Under the pieces are notes generated by a model. That model was given only the letters and a program-made list of their open reading frames with translations, was not told where the DNA came from and made no database searches. Positions 25,058-33,295 of a stretch of DNA of 59,652 nucleotides are shown here, piece after piece; the first letter of the stretch is position 1, and each line of letters begins with the position of its first letter. Both the position numbers and the translations under genes were made by a program. This DNA is from Xanthomonas codiaei (GTDB taxonomy: Bacteria; Pseudomonadota; Gammaproteobacteria; Xanthomonadales; Xanthomonadaceae): positions 1 through 59,652 of the forward strand of contig NZ_MDEC01000030.1 of the NCBI RefSeq assembly GCF_002939785.1, given 5' to 3'.

Positions 25058-26626
25058 CTAGCTGCGCTGTGTCAGCAGCGAGCGCTCGTACTGCGCCAGG
25101 TCGAGTTCCAGCTGCCATTGCAGCCGCGCCTTCTCGCTGGCCTGGCGAAAGGCGCGGCAGCCGGCATCGTCCGCCTCGCGTTGCAGTGCGTTGCGGCAGG
25201 CCTGCAGGGCACTGCCATCGGCAGCCCACAGGCTGACACCGGGCAGGAAGCTGTAGGTCAGGCCATTGCGCGCCAGCTGCTTGAGCGTGGGGTAGTCGAT
25301 GCCCTGTTCCTGCATGGCGCGTTGGTATTCGTGGGTCATGTCCGCGCGCGACACGCCGGCATCATCGGTGGACAGCACCACCGGCACGCCTGCGCGCAGA
25401 TACATCGACAACGGGTGCGCGGCGCCCTTGATCCCCAGAATCACATCGTTGCTGGTGAGGTTGATCTCTACTGCCACCTGTTTGCGGCGCATCTGTTGCA
25501 GCAGCGCCTCGGCATCGTCCTCGTAGGGCAGGTCCACGCCATGGCCGATACGGCGTGCGCCAACGTCCACCGCCTGGCGGATATGCGAGCGCAATTGTGC
25601 CGGCGGCACCAGCCCCAGGGTCAGCTCGCCGGCATGCAGGGACAGCGCAACGCCTGGATAGCGCGTGGCGAAGAAGCCGAACATCGCCATATGCCGCGTG
25701 TAGTCGGCCAGCGCCACCGGGTTGTCTTCGGGCGCAACGATGTTCACCGCCACCGCGCGGCTGCCACCGGCGGTCACCAGCGCATGGGCCAGCGCCATCT
25801 GCCCGAACACCGCCGGCTGCGGCAGCACGCGCAACACATACGGCACATAGCGATAGGCGACCCGGCAGCCGGGGCGCGCATCGGCCTGGTCGCAGCGCAG
25901 CACGCGGCGCACCTGCGCATCGGTGTCGGCCAGCGCCGCCTGTGCGGCCTGCACCAGCGGCGGCAACGCCTGCTGCAGGGCGGCCAGGTTGGCGCTGTCG
26001 TCATCGCCGTGCCAGGGCAGTGCCTGCATGCGCTGCGCGGCCTGCTCCATCTGCGGCGGGTTGGCGATGATTTCCACGTAGGGCACGCGGTCGCGCGCGG
26101 CCTGGTCGAGTACCGCGGCCACGGTATCGGCCACACGCGCCCGCACCACCGCATCGAACTTGCCGAAGCTGCCGAAGAACTGGCCGTGCCCGCTGGGCTG
26201 CGCGGCAGTGGGCAGGAACCGGCGCATCGACAGCGCGTCCACCACCCGCCCGTACAACGCTGCATTGCGAGCGGCCAGGCCGTTGGCCGGTTCCTGCCCC
26301 TTGCCGCAGGGCGGCGCATGCAGGCTCAGGTCATCCAGCTGCACGCAGGCGCCGTCTTCGCTGGCCCACTGCAGGTAGTCCTCGGCATACACCGAGCCGG
26401 ACAGGTGATTGTGCAGGTCGCCGCCCTTGGGCATGGCCTGCAGCCAGGCGCGCAGCTGTGCAGGTTGCGCGGCGGCAGCGTGGAACAGCTGCGCCACCTG
26501 CTGCTCGCGCTGCTGCGCAGGAGCGGGAACCGTGCGTGCCTGGGCGATGCAGGGCAACAACGTGCAAAGACTCAGGATCAGATAGCGATGCAGACGCGAC
26601 ATGCGGAATGAACTCGGTAAAGACAT
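25058..26626 (-). CDS. Exported adenosine deaminase
   Basis: 522 aa, or 514 from an ATG at 26602. It has a signal peptide (RLHRYLILSLCTLLPCIAQA), so it should act in the periplasm or outside, converting adenosine to inosine. Zinc ligands and catalytic residues are visible: HNH (His72, His74 in GGDLHNHLSGS), LSLHAGELT, RIGHGVDL and VVLSTDDAGV. It is longer than cytoplasmic ADA (about 330-350 aa), with an extended N-terminal part as in secreted ADGF-type enzymes. It lies in the purine block between the NCS2 permease and the nucleoside hydrolase, so inosine made outside could be used after uptake. Confidence 0.87.
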   Translation of the reverse strand: MSLPSSFRMSRLHRYLILSLCTLLPCIAQARTVPAPAQQREQQVAQLFHAAAAQPAQLRAWLQAMPKGGDLHNHLSGSVYAEDYLQWASEDGACVQLDDLSLHAPPCGKGQEPANGLAARNAALYGRVVDALSMRRFLPTAAQPSGHGQFFGSFGKFDAVVRARVADTVAAVLDQAARDRVPYVEIIANPPQMEQAAQRMQALPWHGDDDSANLAALQQALPPLVQAAQAALADTDAQVRRVLRCDQADARPGCRVAYRYVPYVLRVLPQPAVFGQMALAHALVTAGGSRAVAVNIVAPEDNPVALADYTRHMAMFGFFATRYPGVALSLHAGELTLGLVPPAQLRSHIRQAVDVGARRIGHGVDLPYEDDAEALLQQMRRKQVAVEINLTSNDVILGIKGAAHPLSMYLRAGVPVVLSTDDAGVSRADMTHEYQRAMQEQGIDYPTLKQLARNGLTYSFLPGVSLWAADGSALQACRNALQREADDAGCRAFRQASEKARLQWQLELDLAQYERSLLTQRS

Positions 26627-26933
26627 CAGGGGGCCTGGTGGCTGCAGGCGTCTGCGCAGCGACGCCACGCAGTGAAGCGCAGGCGACGGCCCGCAGGTAA
26701 GGCGGAGACAGGCATGCCGCCATGTCAGCACGGTGGCGTGCGCGATGCCAGCCGGAGGACTGGCGCACACCGCATCACCGACCGTGCGCAGGCGCTGCCC
26801 GACGCCCCGCACCACGCTGCCGGCAGCCTTGTTCGCGGGCCAGGCAATCACGGTCGCGCGTGCCATGCAGCGCCCGTGACGACCATATGCGGCGCGACTG
26901 CGCGAACACGCATCTGCGCATGCCAGCATCGGT
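26627..26933. other. Intergenic region between adenosine deaminase and permease
   Basis: No gene recognised. It holds a hairpin that may end permease transcription and presumably the promoter of the adenosine deaminase gene. Confidence 0.4.
26712..26741 (-). terminator. Possible terminator hairpin after the purine permease
   Basis: GCATGCCGCC and GGTGGCGTGC with a 10-nt loop; the 10-bp stem includes two G-T positions. About 190 bp past the permease stop. Confidence 0.3.
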
Positions 26934-28247
26934 TCATTCCAGCGCATAGCGCAGCACGAACAGGCCGGCGATCGCCCAGGTGGCCGGGTGCACACCGCGC
27001 CAGCGGCCGCTGCCCAGCCTGAGCGCTGCGTAGGTGATGAAGCCCAGCGCCAGGCCGGTGGCGATGGAGTAGGTGAGCGGCATGGCGAGCATGCAGATCG
27101 CCGCCGGCAACGCTTCGCCGACATCGTCCCACTGGATCTGCGTGCACTCGCGCAGCATCACCGAGGCCAGATAGATCAGTGCCGGCGCGGTGGCATACGC
27201 CGGCACCATGGCGGCCAATGGCGAGAACAGCAGCGCCAGCAGGAACAAGGCGGCGACCACCAGCGCGGTCAGGCCGGTGCGCCCGCCCACCTGCACGCCG
27301 GCGGCGCTTTCCACGTAGGCGGTGGTGCTGGAGGTGCCGAGCAACGAACCGGCCAGGATGGCGGTGCTGTCGGCCAGCAGCGCGCGGTCGAACTGTCGGC
27401 GCTGCGCCTGCGTGCGCAGCAGGCCGGCGCGCTGCGCCACGCCCATCAAGGTGCCGGTGGCATCGAACATCTCCACCAGCACGAACACCAGCACCACGTG
27501 CAGCACCGCCGCAAGCGCACCGCTGCCGCCGTGGCCGTGCAGCGCGCCGGCGATATCCAGCTGCAGCAGCGTCGGCGCCAGGCTGGGCGGCAGCGACAGC
27601 ACGCCCTGGTAGCGCACCAGACCCAGCGCCAGCGCCGCAGTGGTGACGGCCAGGATGCCGAGCAACATCGCCCCCCGCACGCGTCGTGCTTCCAGCACGC
27701 CGATCAACAGCAGCCCGGCCAACGCCAGCAGCGGTTCGGGCCGATGCAGGTCGCCCAGGGTCAGCAGCGTCTGCGGATGCGCGACCACCAGCCCGGCCTT
27801 CTGCAGGCCGATGAGCGCCAGAAACAGGCCGATGCCGGCCGCGATCGCGCTGCGCAACGTGGCCGGGATGCCATCGACCAACCAGCGCCGCGCACCGGTG
27901 ACGGTCAGCAGCAGGAACAGGCAGCCGGAAACGAACACCAGCCCCAGCGTCTGTTGCCAGCTGTAACCCAGCGCGCCCACCACGGTGAAGGCGAAGAACG
28001 CATTCAGGCCCATGCCCGGCGCCATGCCGATCGGGTAGTTGGCCAGCACGCCCATCAGCAGCGAGCCCAGCGCCGCGGCCAGGCAGGTCGCCACGAACAC
28101 CGCGCCATGGTCCATGCCGGTGGTGGCCAGGATGTCGGGGTTGACGAAGACGATGTACGCCATCGTCAGGAAGGTGGTGGCGCCGGCCAGCAGCTCCGTG
28201 CACGCAGTGCTGCCATTGGCGGCCAGCGCGAATCCGGGCCAGCGCAT
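26934..28247 (-). CDS. NCS2-family purine permease (AzgA-like)
   Basis: 437-aa inner-membrane transporter with about 12-14 hydrophobic segments. The N-terminal ELLAGATTFLTMAYIVFVNP, then NYPIGMAPGMGLNAFFAFTVV, then MFDATGTLMGVAQRAGL and LLGTSSTTAYVESAAGVQVGGRTGL are characteristic of the adenine/guanine/hypoxanthine branch of NCS2. It would import purine bases by proton symport for the HpxDE pathway. It is on the same strand as hpxDE, 258 bp downstream of hpxE, so it may share that transcript or have its own promoter. Confidence 0.92.
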   Translation of the reverse strand: MRWPGFALAANGSTACTELLAGATTFLTMAYIVFVNPDILATTGMDHGAVFVATCLAAALGSLLMGVLANYPIGMAPGMGLNAFFAFTVVGALGYSWQQTLGLVFVSGCLFLLLTVTGARRWLVDGIPATLRSAIAAGIGLFLALIGLQKAGLVVAHPQTLLTLGDLHRPEPLLALAGLLLIGVLEARRVRGAMLLGILAVTTAALALGLVRYQGVLSLPPSLAPTLLQLDIAGALHGHGGSGALAAVLHVVLVFVLVEMFDATGTLMGVAQRAGLLRTQAQRRQFDRALLADSTAILAGSLLGTSSTTAYVESAAGVQVGGRTGLTALVVAALFLLALLFSPLAAMVPAYATAPALIYLASVMLRECTQIQWDDVGEALPAAICMLAMPLTYSIATGLALGFITYAALRLGSGRWRGVHPATWAIAGLFVLRYALE

Positions 28248-28505
28248 CAGCGTGCGGCCTCACGATGGAACAGGGGAATCACACGGCTGGCATGCATCGG
28301 CAAGGCTCTCTTCAACGCAGGGCATCCAGAGCGCGGCCCGTGGATGCAGGCTGCCCATCTTGCCTTGTGCGTGCGGATTTGCCATCGCCGTGGGCCATTG
28401 CCGCGCGTGATCGCCGTCGTGCATCAGGATGGCCGGGGCCGGGGAGCGGTGCGCGGCCTGCCGGGAGCCGTGCAACGCATGCGGTGCGCGCACGATGTTG
28501 CCGGT

Positions 28506-29465
28506 TCAAAGATCCAGCACCAGGCGCGGCGAGCGGCTGCGCGAGCAGCACAGAGTGATCTGCGTATTGCTGGCGCGTTCGGCATCGCCGAGCACGCTGT
28601 CGCGGTGATCGGGGACACCGGCGATCACACCGGTCAGGCAGGCCCCGCACATGCCCTGCTCGCAGGACAGCGGCACCTCGATCCCGGCATCCAGCAGGGC
28701 GCTGGCGATGCTGCAATCGGCCGGCACCTGCAGCACGCGGCCGCTGGCGGCCAGCTCCACTTCGAAGGCGCGATCCGCCGTGTGGCCGTGACTGGCATCG
28801 GTGGCGGCGAAATGTTCGCGATGCAGCTGCGCAGCGCTCCATCCATGCGCCCGGGCCAGCTGCGTGAAGTGGTCCATGAAGGCCGCCGGCCCGCACAGGT
28901 ACAGCTGGTCGTGCGCGCGTGCCTGGCCGAGTTCCTCGGGCACATGCACGCGTGGGCTCTGCCCGCCATCGCTCAGGTGCAGATGTACCTGGCCGTGCAC
29001 GAAGCCTTGCTGCAGCCGCTGCCCGAAGGCCACGTCGGCGTGCCGACGCGCGTAGTAATGCAACACGAAGGCCTCGCCGCGCGCTTCCAGCGCTTCGGCC
29101 ATGGACAGCAGTGGGGTGATGCCGATCCCGGCGGCCAGCAGCACATGCCGCTCGCCCGGATGCAGCGGAAACAGGTTGCGCGGGCTGGAGATGCGCAGCC
29201 GGTCGCCGGCCGTCAGCTGTTCGCACAGATGCCGCGAACCGCCGCGCGAGGCATCGGCCAATTTGACGCATAGCACATAGTGATCGCGCACATGCGGCGC
29301 GCTGGCGATCGAATACTGGCGGATCAAGCCATCCGGCAGATGCAGGTCCACGTGCGCACCGGCCTCGAACGCGGGCAACTCGTTGCCGATCGGCTCCAGG
29401 CGGATCGCACGCTGGCGGTGGCCTTGCTCGGCCACGGCGGCAACACGCACTTCATGCAGGCTCAT
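28506..29465 (-). CDS. hpxE: HpxE, reductase of Rieske oxygenase (FNR plus 2Fe-2S)
   Basis: 319-aa reductase of the phthalate dioxygenase reductase/VanB type. Order: flavin-binding domain with RQYSIAS near residue 50, NAD-binding domain with LLAAGIGITPLLSM, then a C-terminal plant-type 2Fe-2S domain with Cys268, Cys273, Cys276 and Cys306. It passes electrons from NADH to HpxD. In Klebsiella hpxDE is required for hypoxanthine oxidation, and the surrounding purine genes support the same role here. Only 17 bp separate it from hpxD. Confidence 0.87.
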   Translation of the reverse strand: MSLHEVRVAAVAEQGHRQRAIRLEPIGNELPAFEAGAHVDLHLPDGLIRQYSIASAPHVRDHYVLCVKLADASRGGSRHLCEQLTAGDRLRISSPRNLFPLHPGERHVLLAAGIGITPLLSMAEALEARGEAFVLHYYARRHADVAFGQRLQQGFVHGQVHLHLSDGGQSPRVHVPEELGQARAHDQLYLCGPAAFMDHFTQLARAHGWSAAQLHREHFAATDASHGHTADRAFEVELAASGRVLQVPADCSIASALLDAGIEVPLSCEQGMCGACLTGVIAGVPDHRDSVLGDAERASNTQITLCCSRSRSPRLVLDL

Positions 29466-29482
29466 GGCGCGCTCCTTGGCGA

Positions 29483-30535
29483 TCAGCGCAGGAAGAAATC
29501 GCTATAGCCCTGGCTGCGCAGGCCACGGCGGTAGGCGATCGAGCTGCGGTCGGCCGGGATATGCACCTCCAGCAGCGGGTCCAGCGGCAGGTATTCGGGG
29601 CGTTGCGCTTCCACCATGGCCCGGTCTTCCTCGAACACGCGCAGGTTGAAGGCATGCACGTCCTCCACCGGCAGATGGGTGTCGAAGTTGCGCGCGATCG
29701 GCACCAGCAGGCGGGTCTTGTGCTTGGACACCGGGCTGGCGGCATTCATGATCACCAGCCGCTTGCCCGGCACCGGGAAGTGGATGGTGAGCGTGGCGGT
29801 GAACGGCAGATGCACCTCGAAGTGGCGCAGCCACTGGAAGCTCGGGTCCACGTCCGGCAGCGGCATGTCCACCGAATAATTGGCCACGCTGCTGAGGTAA
29901 TCGGCGTTGAAACCGGTCGGCGTTTCGGTGGTGGTGTAGGCCGGCACCTCGCGCTTGTCCGGCTGGGCGAACGTGGCGGTATGCACGAAGGCGAAGTGCG
30001 CCACGTCGATGAAGCCTTCCAGCTGCCGCGCCGCGCTGCCGGCGATGTCGAAGGCCGGGCACACGATCTGCTGGAAGCCGTCCTCGTCCCAACCCGGCAT
30101 CGGCGGGATCTGCACCTCGGCCTCGCTCACCCCGGCCGGTTTGGCCAGGCACACCCAGATCAGGCCGTAGCGCTCGGCCACCGCGTAGGTGTGCAGGCGC
30201 ATCCTGGCCGGGATGTTCTGGGTGGGACTGGCCGGAATGTGATTGCAGCGCCCGCCCGCGCCGAAGCGCAACCCGTGGTAGGCGCAGACCACGCCGCCGC
30301 CATCGGCCGTGCCCATGCTCAGCGGCACCCCGCGGTGCGGGCAGACATCGCGCGCGGCCACCAGTTCACTGCCCAGGCGGTACAGCACCAGCGGCTCGTC
30401 CAGCAGGGTGGCCTTGAACGGCGCCTGCCCCACCTCGCTGCTCAGCGCCACCGCGTGCCAGTGCTGGGCCAGGAGCTGCCAGTCGGCGGCGGCGAAGGTG
30501 CAGTGCAGGGGCAGGGCGGGGACGGCGACATCCAT
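29483..30535 (-). CDS. hpxD: HpxD, Rieske non-heme iron oxygenase
   Basis: 350-aa oxygenase alpha subunit of the VanA/HpxD type. The Rieske cluster ligands are Cys65, His67, Cys84 and His87 (CPHRG and CAYHG). The mononuclear iron site is His180 and His185 with the bridging Asp177 in EGFIDVAHFAFVH. Together with HpxE it is expected to oxidise hypoxanthine/xanthine toward urate in place of a molybdenum xanthine dehydrogenase. Aromatic O-demethylation is the alternative suggested by family alone; the divergent HpxR, the permease and the urate genes favour the purine role. ATG at 30535 is preferred over 30568. Confidence 0.87.
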   Translation of the reverse strand: MDVAVPALPLHCTFAAADWQLLAQHWHAVALSSEVGQAPFKATLLDEPLVLYRLGSELVAARDVCPHRGVPLSMGTADGGGVVCAYHGLRFGAGGRCNHIPASPTQNIPARMRLHTYAVAERYGLIWVCLAKPAGVSEAEVQIPPMPGWDEDGFQQIVCPAFDIAGSAARQLEGFIDVAHFAFVHTATFAQPDKREVPAYTTTETPTGFNADYLSSVANYSVDMPLPDVDPSFQWLRHFEVHLPFTATLTIHFPVPGKRLVIMNAASPVSKHKTRLLVPIARNFDTHLPVEDVHAFNLRVFEEDRAMVEAQRPEYLPLDPLLEVHIPADRSSIAYRRGLRSQGYSDFFLR

Positions 30536-30623
30536 GGGGCGGTCTCTGGCGTGAGGCGGGAGCGGCACCCGTCGCAGGGGCCTGGATTGACTCTAGGAAG
30601 CCGGGGGTGTGTGATCAAACATC

Positions 30624-30655
30624 GTTTTTCCGTCCAGTCATTGCAAAAAATGCAA
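30624..30655 (+). promoter_or_regulatory. Candidate purine-regulon operator, copy 2 (hpxD/hpxR)
   Basis: GTTTTTC, then 10 nt, then TTGCAAAAAATGCAA, a 15-bp near-palindrome containing the LysR-type T-N11-A pattern. It sits 20 bp before the hpxR start and about 90 bp before hpxD. It shares sequence and spacing with 13322-13355. CAAA precedes the T-run in both. Confidence 0.6.
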
Positions 30656-30675
30656 CGCCACGCGAGTTCCACCCC

Positions 30676-31593
30676 ATGCTGACCTTCTCCCGCTTCACCC
30701 GTTACTTCATCGAAGTGGCCCGCTGCGGCAGCATCCGCAAGGCCTCGGAGGTGCTGCACGTCTCGGCCTCGGCGATCGACCGGCAGATCCTCAAGGCCGA
30801 GGAAGAGCTGGGCGCCCAGTTGTTCGAGCGCCTGCCCGGCCGGCTGCGACTCACCGCCGCCGGCGAACTGCTGTTGGTGGATGTGCGCGGCTGGGAAAAG
30901 GCGTATGCGCGCACGCTGGAGCGCTTCGACGAGCTCAAGGGGCTGCGCCGCGGCCATGTGGAGATCGCCATGATCGACGCGCTCAGCGAGGGCGTGGTCC
31001 CGGAGGCGGTCGCATCGCTGGTGCAGGAGTACCCGGGCATCACCTTCAACCTGTCCACCGCGCGCAACCAGCGGGTGATGGAGATGGTGACTTCCGCCGA
31101 TGTGGACATCGGCCTGCTGCTGGACCCGGTGAGCAGCGTGGACCTGGAGGTGCGCGCATTCGCCGACATTCCGTTGGGCATTGCCATGCCGGTAGGTCAC
31201 CCGCTGAGCGGCCGCAGCGACTTGCAGCTGAGCGAAACGCTGGAGCACCGCCTGCTGCTGCCGGCCGCGCCGCTGATCGTGGGCGAGCATGCCAAGGTGC
31301 TGTACCAGCGCCAACACATCGACGTGAAGCGGCTCACCCACTGCAACGACGTGCGCACCCTGCGCGGCCTGGTGCGTGCCGGTGCCGGCGTAGGCCTGAT
31401 GTCGTGGCTGGACGCCGCACCCGATGTGGCCGACGGACGCCTGGCCTTCGTCCCATTCCGCCAGCACCTGACCAAGCCGATGACGCTGGCGCTGTGCGTG
31501 GCCCCGCAACGGCAACTCTCGCGCTCGGCGCAGCTGGCGATCCAGGCGCTGGCGGCAAAGATCGATGCGATGGCGGTGCCGCCGGTGCGGTGA
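30676..31593 (+). CDS. hpxR: HpxR-like LysR transcriptional regulator
   Basis: 305 aa. The HTH (about residues 5-62; SIRKASEVLHVSASAIDRQILKAEEELG) is followed by a LysR effector domain. The arrangement, divergent from hpxD with 140 bp between, matches Klebsiella hpxR-hpxDE, where HpxR activates hpxDE in response to hypoxanthine. The candidate operator at 30624-30655 lies in the shared promoter region. The last 37 or so codons and the following repeat are tandemly duplicated downstream. Confidence 0.85.
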   Translation: MLTFSRFTRYFIEVARCGSIRKASEVLHVSASAIDRQILKAEEELGAQLFERLPGRLRLTAAGELLLVDVRGWEKAYARTLERFDELKGLRRGHVEIAMIDALSEGVVPEAVASLVQEYPGITFNLSTARNQRVMEMVTSADVDIGLLLDPVSSVDLEVRAFADIPLGIAMPVGHPLSGRSDLQLSETLEHRLLLPAAPLIVGEHAKVLYQRQHIDVKRLTHCNDVRTLRGLVRAGAGVGLMSWLDAAPDVADGRLAFVPFRQHLTKPMTLALCVAPQRQLSRSAQLAIQALAAKIDAMAVPPVR

Positions 31594-31610
31594 GTGTGTT
31601 GTGCGGGCGG

Positions 31611-31648
31611 CCCTCACCCCTGCCCCTCTCCCGCGGGCGGGAGAGGGG
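31611..31648. repeat. Dispersed palindromic repeat, tandem copy 1
   Basis: CCCTCACCCCTG then CCCCTCTCCCGC-GG-GCGGGAGAGGGG. It lies 18 bp after the hpxR stop and may work as its terminator. Confidence 0.8.
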
Positions 31649-31810
31649 AACGGCGGTGCGTTCGTGCAGGCCGATGGTGTGACGCTGGCGCTGCGCGCGG
31701 CTCCGCCGCGACGGCTGTCGCGCTCGGCGTAGCTGGTGATCCAGGTGGTGGCGGCGAAGATCGATGGCGATGGCGGTGCCGGTGGTGGGGTGAGTGTGTT
31801 GTGCGGGCGG

Positions 31811-31848
31811 CCCTCACCCCTGCCCCTCTCCCGCAGGCGGGAGAGGGG
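31811..31848. repeat. Dispersed palindromic repeat, tandem copy 2
   Basis: Same as the copy at 31611 except for CCCGCAGGCGGG in the centre. Confidence 0.8.
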
Positions 31849-32009
31849 AGCGGCGGTGCGTTCGTGCAGGCCGATGGTGTGACGCTGGCGCTGTGCGTGG
31901 CTCCGCCGCGACGGCTGTCGCGCTCGGCGCAGATGGTGATCCCTCTGGTGGCGGCGAAGATCGATGCGATGGCGGTGCCGGCGGTGGGGTGAGTGTGTTG
32001 TGCGGGCGG

Positions 32010-32048
32010 CCCTCACCCCTGCCTCTCTCCCGCAGACGGGAGAGGGGA
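32010..32048. repeat. Dispersed palindromic repeat, tandem copy 3
   Basis: Same family, with CTCTCCCGCAGACGGGAGAGG, so the palindrome is less perfect than in copy 1. Confidence 0.8.
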
Positions 32049-32257
32049 ACGGCAACGCACGCGCTGCAGGGCGATGGTGTGCAGGCGCTGCGGGCGCCAT
32101 GCAGTGCTGTCAGCCGTGTTCGGGTACGTACAGAGCGTGCAGATGCTGACGAGAGTCTGCAGACATTGCCTGCCGCGCGCGCAGACCACCAACAGCCGCC
32201 GATACCACTGACAGCCGCCGATACCACCAACAGCATGCAGATGCCGCAGCAACTGTT

Positions 32258-32303
32258 CCTTCTCCCGCCTGCGGGAGAAGGTGCCCGCAGGGCGGATGAG
32301 GGC
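32258..32303. repeat. Dispersed palindromic repeat, variant form
   Basis: Perfect CCTTCTCCCGC-CT-GCGGGAGAAGG (32258-32281) followed by TGCCCGCAGGGCGGATGAGGG. It lies about 50 bp before tatD. The region 32081-32257 before it has no recognisable gene. Confidence 0.8.
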
Positions 32304-32353
32304 AATGCCCACCCAGTACAATCGTATCTGCTCTTTCAGGCCACACCCGCACC

Positions 32354-33160
32354 ATGCAATTGATCGATATCGGCGCGAACCTTACCCATGACTCCTTCGA
32401 CCGCGATCGCGAAGCGGTGCTGCAACGCGCCCGCGAGGCCGGGGTGTCGCAACTGGTGGTCACCGGCGCCAGCCGAGAGCATTCGCCGCTGGCGCTGCAG
32501 CTGGCGCAGCAGTATCCCGGTTTCCTGTACGCCACCGCCGGCGTGCATCCGCATCATGCGGTGGAATTCACCGCCGAATGCGAAACGGAAATGCGTACCC
32601 TGCACGCGCATCCGCAGGTGGTGGCCGTGGGCGAATGCGGGCTGGATTACTTTCGCGATTTCGCGCCGCGCCCGGCCCAGCACAAGGCCTTCGAACGTCA
32701 ACTGCAGCTGGCGGCCGACAACGGCAAGCCGCTGTTCCTGCACCAGCGCGATGCGCACGAGGACTTCCTGTCGATCATGCGCAGTTTCGACGGCAAGCTG
32801 GGTGCGGCCGTGGTGCATTGCTTCACCGGCACGCGCGAAGAACTGTTCGCCTATCTGGATCGCGATTACTACATCGGCATCACCGGGTGGCTGTGCGACG
32901 AGCGGCGCGGCGCGCACCTGCGCGAACTGGTACGCAACATCCCCGCCAACCGGTTGATGATCGAAACCGACGCGCCTTACCTGCTGCCACGCACGCTCAA
33001 GCCCATGCCCAAGGACCGCCGCAACGAGCCGATGTTCCTGTCGCATATCGTCGAGGAGCTGGCACGCGACCGTGGCGAAACGGTGGCCGTGACCGCCACC
33101 AACAGCACGGCGGCGGCGCGCAGTTTCTTCCGTCTGCCGGTCTCTGCCGCAGCCGATTGA
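32354..33160 (+). CDS. tatD: TatD-family metal-dependent DNase
   Basis: 268 aa, closely collinear with E. coli TatD. Metal-ligand and family blocks are visible: a DIGANLTHDSF start, GVHPHH, AVGECGLDYFRDF, PLFLHQRDAHEDF, VHCFTGTREEL, YYIGITGWLCDERRG, MIETDAPYLLPR and RRNEP. TatD proteins are cytoplasmic magnesium-dependent 3'-5' exonucleases linked to DNA quality control; despite the name they are not part of the Tat translocase. It is a single gene, convergent with the VOC protein. Confidence 0.95.
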   Translation: MQLIDIGANLTHDSFDRDREAVLQRAREAGVSQLVVTGASREHSPLALQLAQQYPGFLYATAGVHPHHAVEFTAECETEMRTLHAHPQVVAVGECGLDYFRDFAPRPAQHKAFERQLQLAADNGKPLFLHQRDAHEDFLSIMRSFDGKLGAAVVHCFTGTREELFAYLDRDYYIGITGWLCDERRGAHLRELVRNIPANRLMIETDAPYLLPRTLKPMPKDRRNEPMFLSHIVEELARDRGETVAVTATNSTAAARSFFRLPVSAAAD

Positions 33161-33295
33161 GTCAGCGGCTATGCGCAGCGGCCGCGTCACTGCGCAAGTG
33201 CAATGCCTGCACGAAGATGCCCCGAACATCGATACAGTGACGCGCCGTGCATCGGTTTGTCACCTGGAGGTGGCCCAGTCGTCTTGCTCGCCGCT

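Larger units (their letters stand above)
31482..32080. repeat. Tandem triplication of a ~200-bp unit (hpxR 3' end plus palindromic repeat)
   Basis: Three consecutive diverged copies start at 31482, 31681 and 31881. Each begins GACGCTGGCGCTG, covers the sequence for the last 37 or so codons of hpxR, the stop (GGTGAGTGTGTTGTGCGGGC), one palindromic repeat, and ends GATGGTGT. Only copy 1 is part of hpxR; copy 2 contains an early TAG. The copies differ at many positions, so the expansion is not recent. Confidence 0.85.

Noticed and set aside
28506..30535. Rieske oxygenase and reductase as vanillate demethylase VanAB
   Set aside because: Family similarity alone allows it, but the divergent hpxR-type LysR gene, the purine permease and the urate genes fit HpxDE better.
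31594..32363. Open frames and regularly repeated units that look like a CRISPR or small genes
   Set aside because: The units are about 200 bp and derive from the hpxR end plus a palindromic repeat; there are no short repeats with unique spacers, and the peptides are translations of the repeat.
33172..33196. Seven-bp inverted repeat between tatD and the VOC gene as terminator
   Set aside because: Stem is short with an 11-nt loop and no T-tract; too weak to call.
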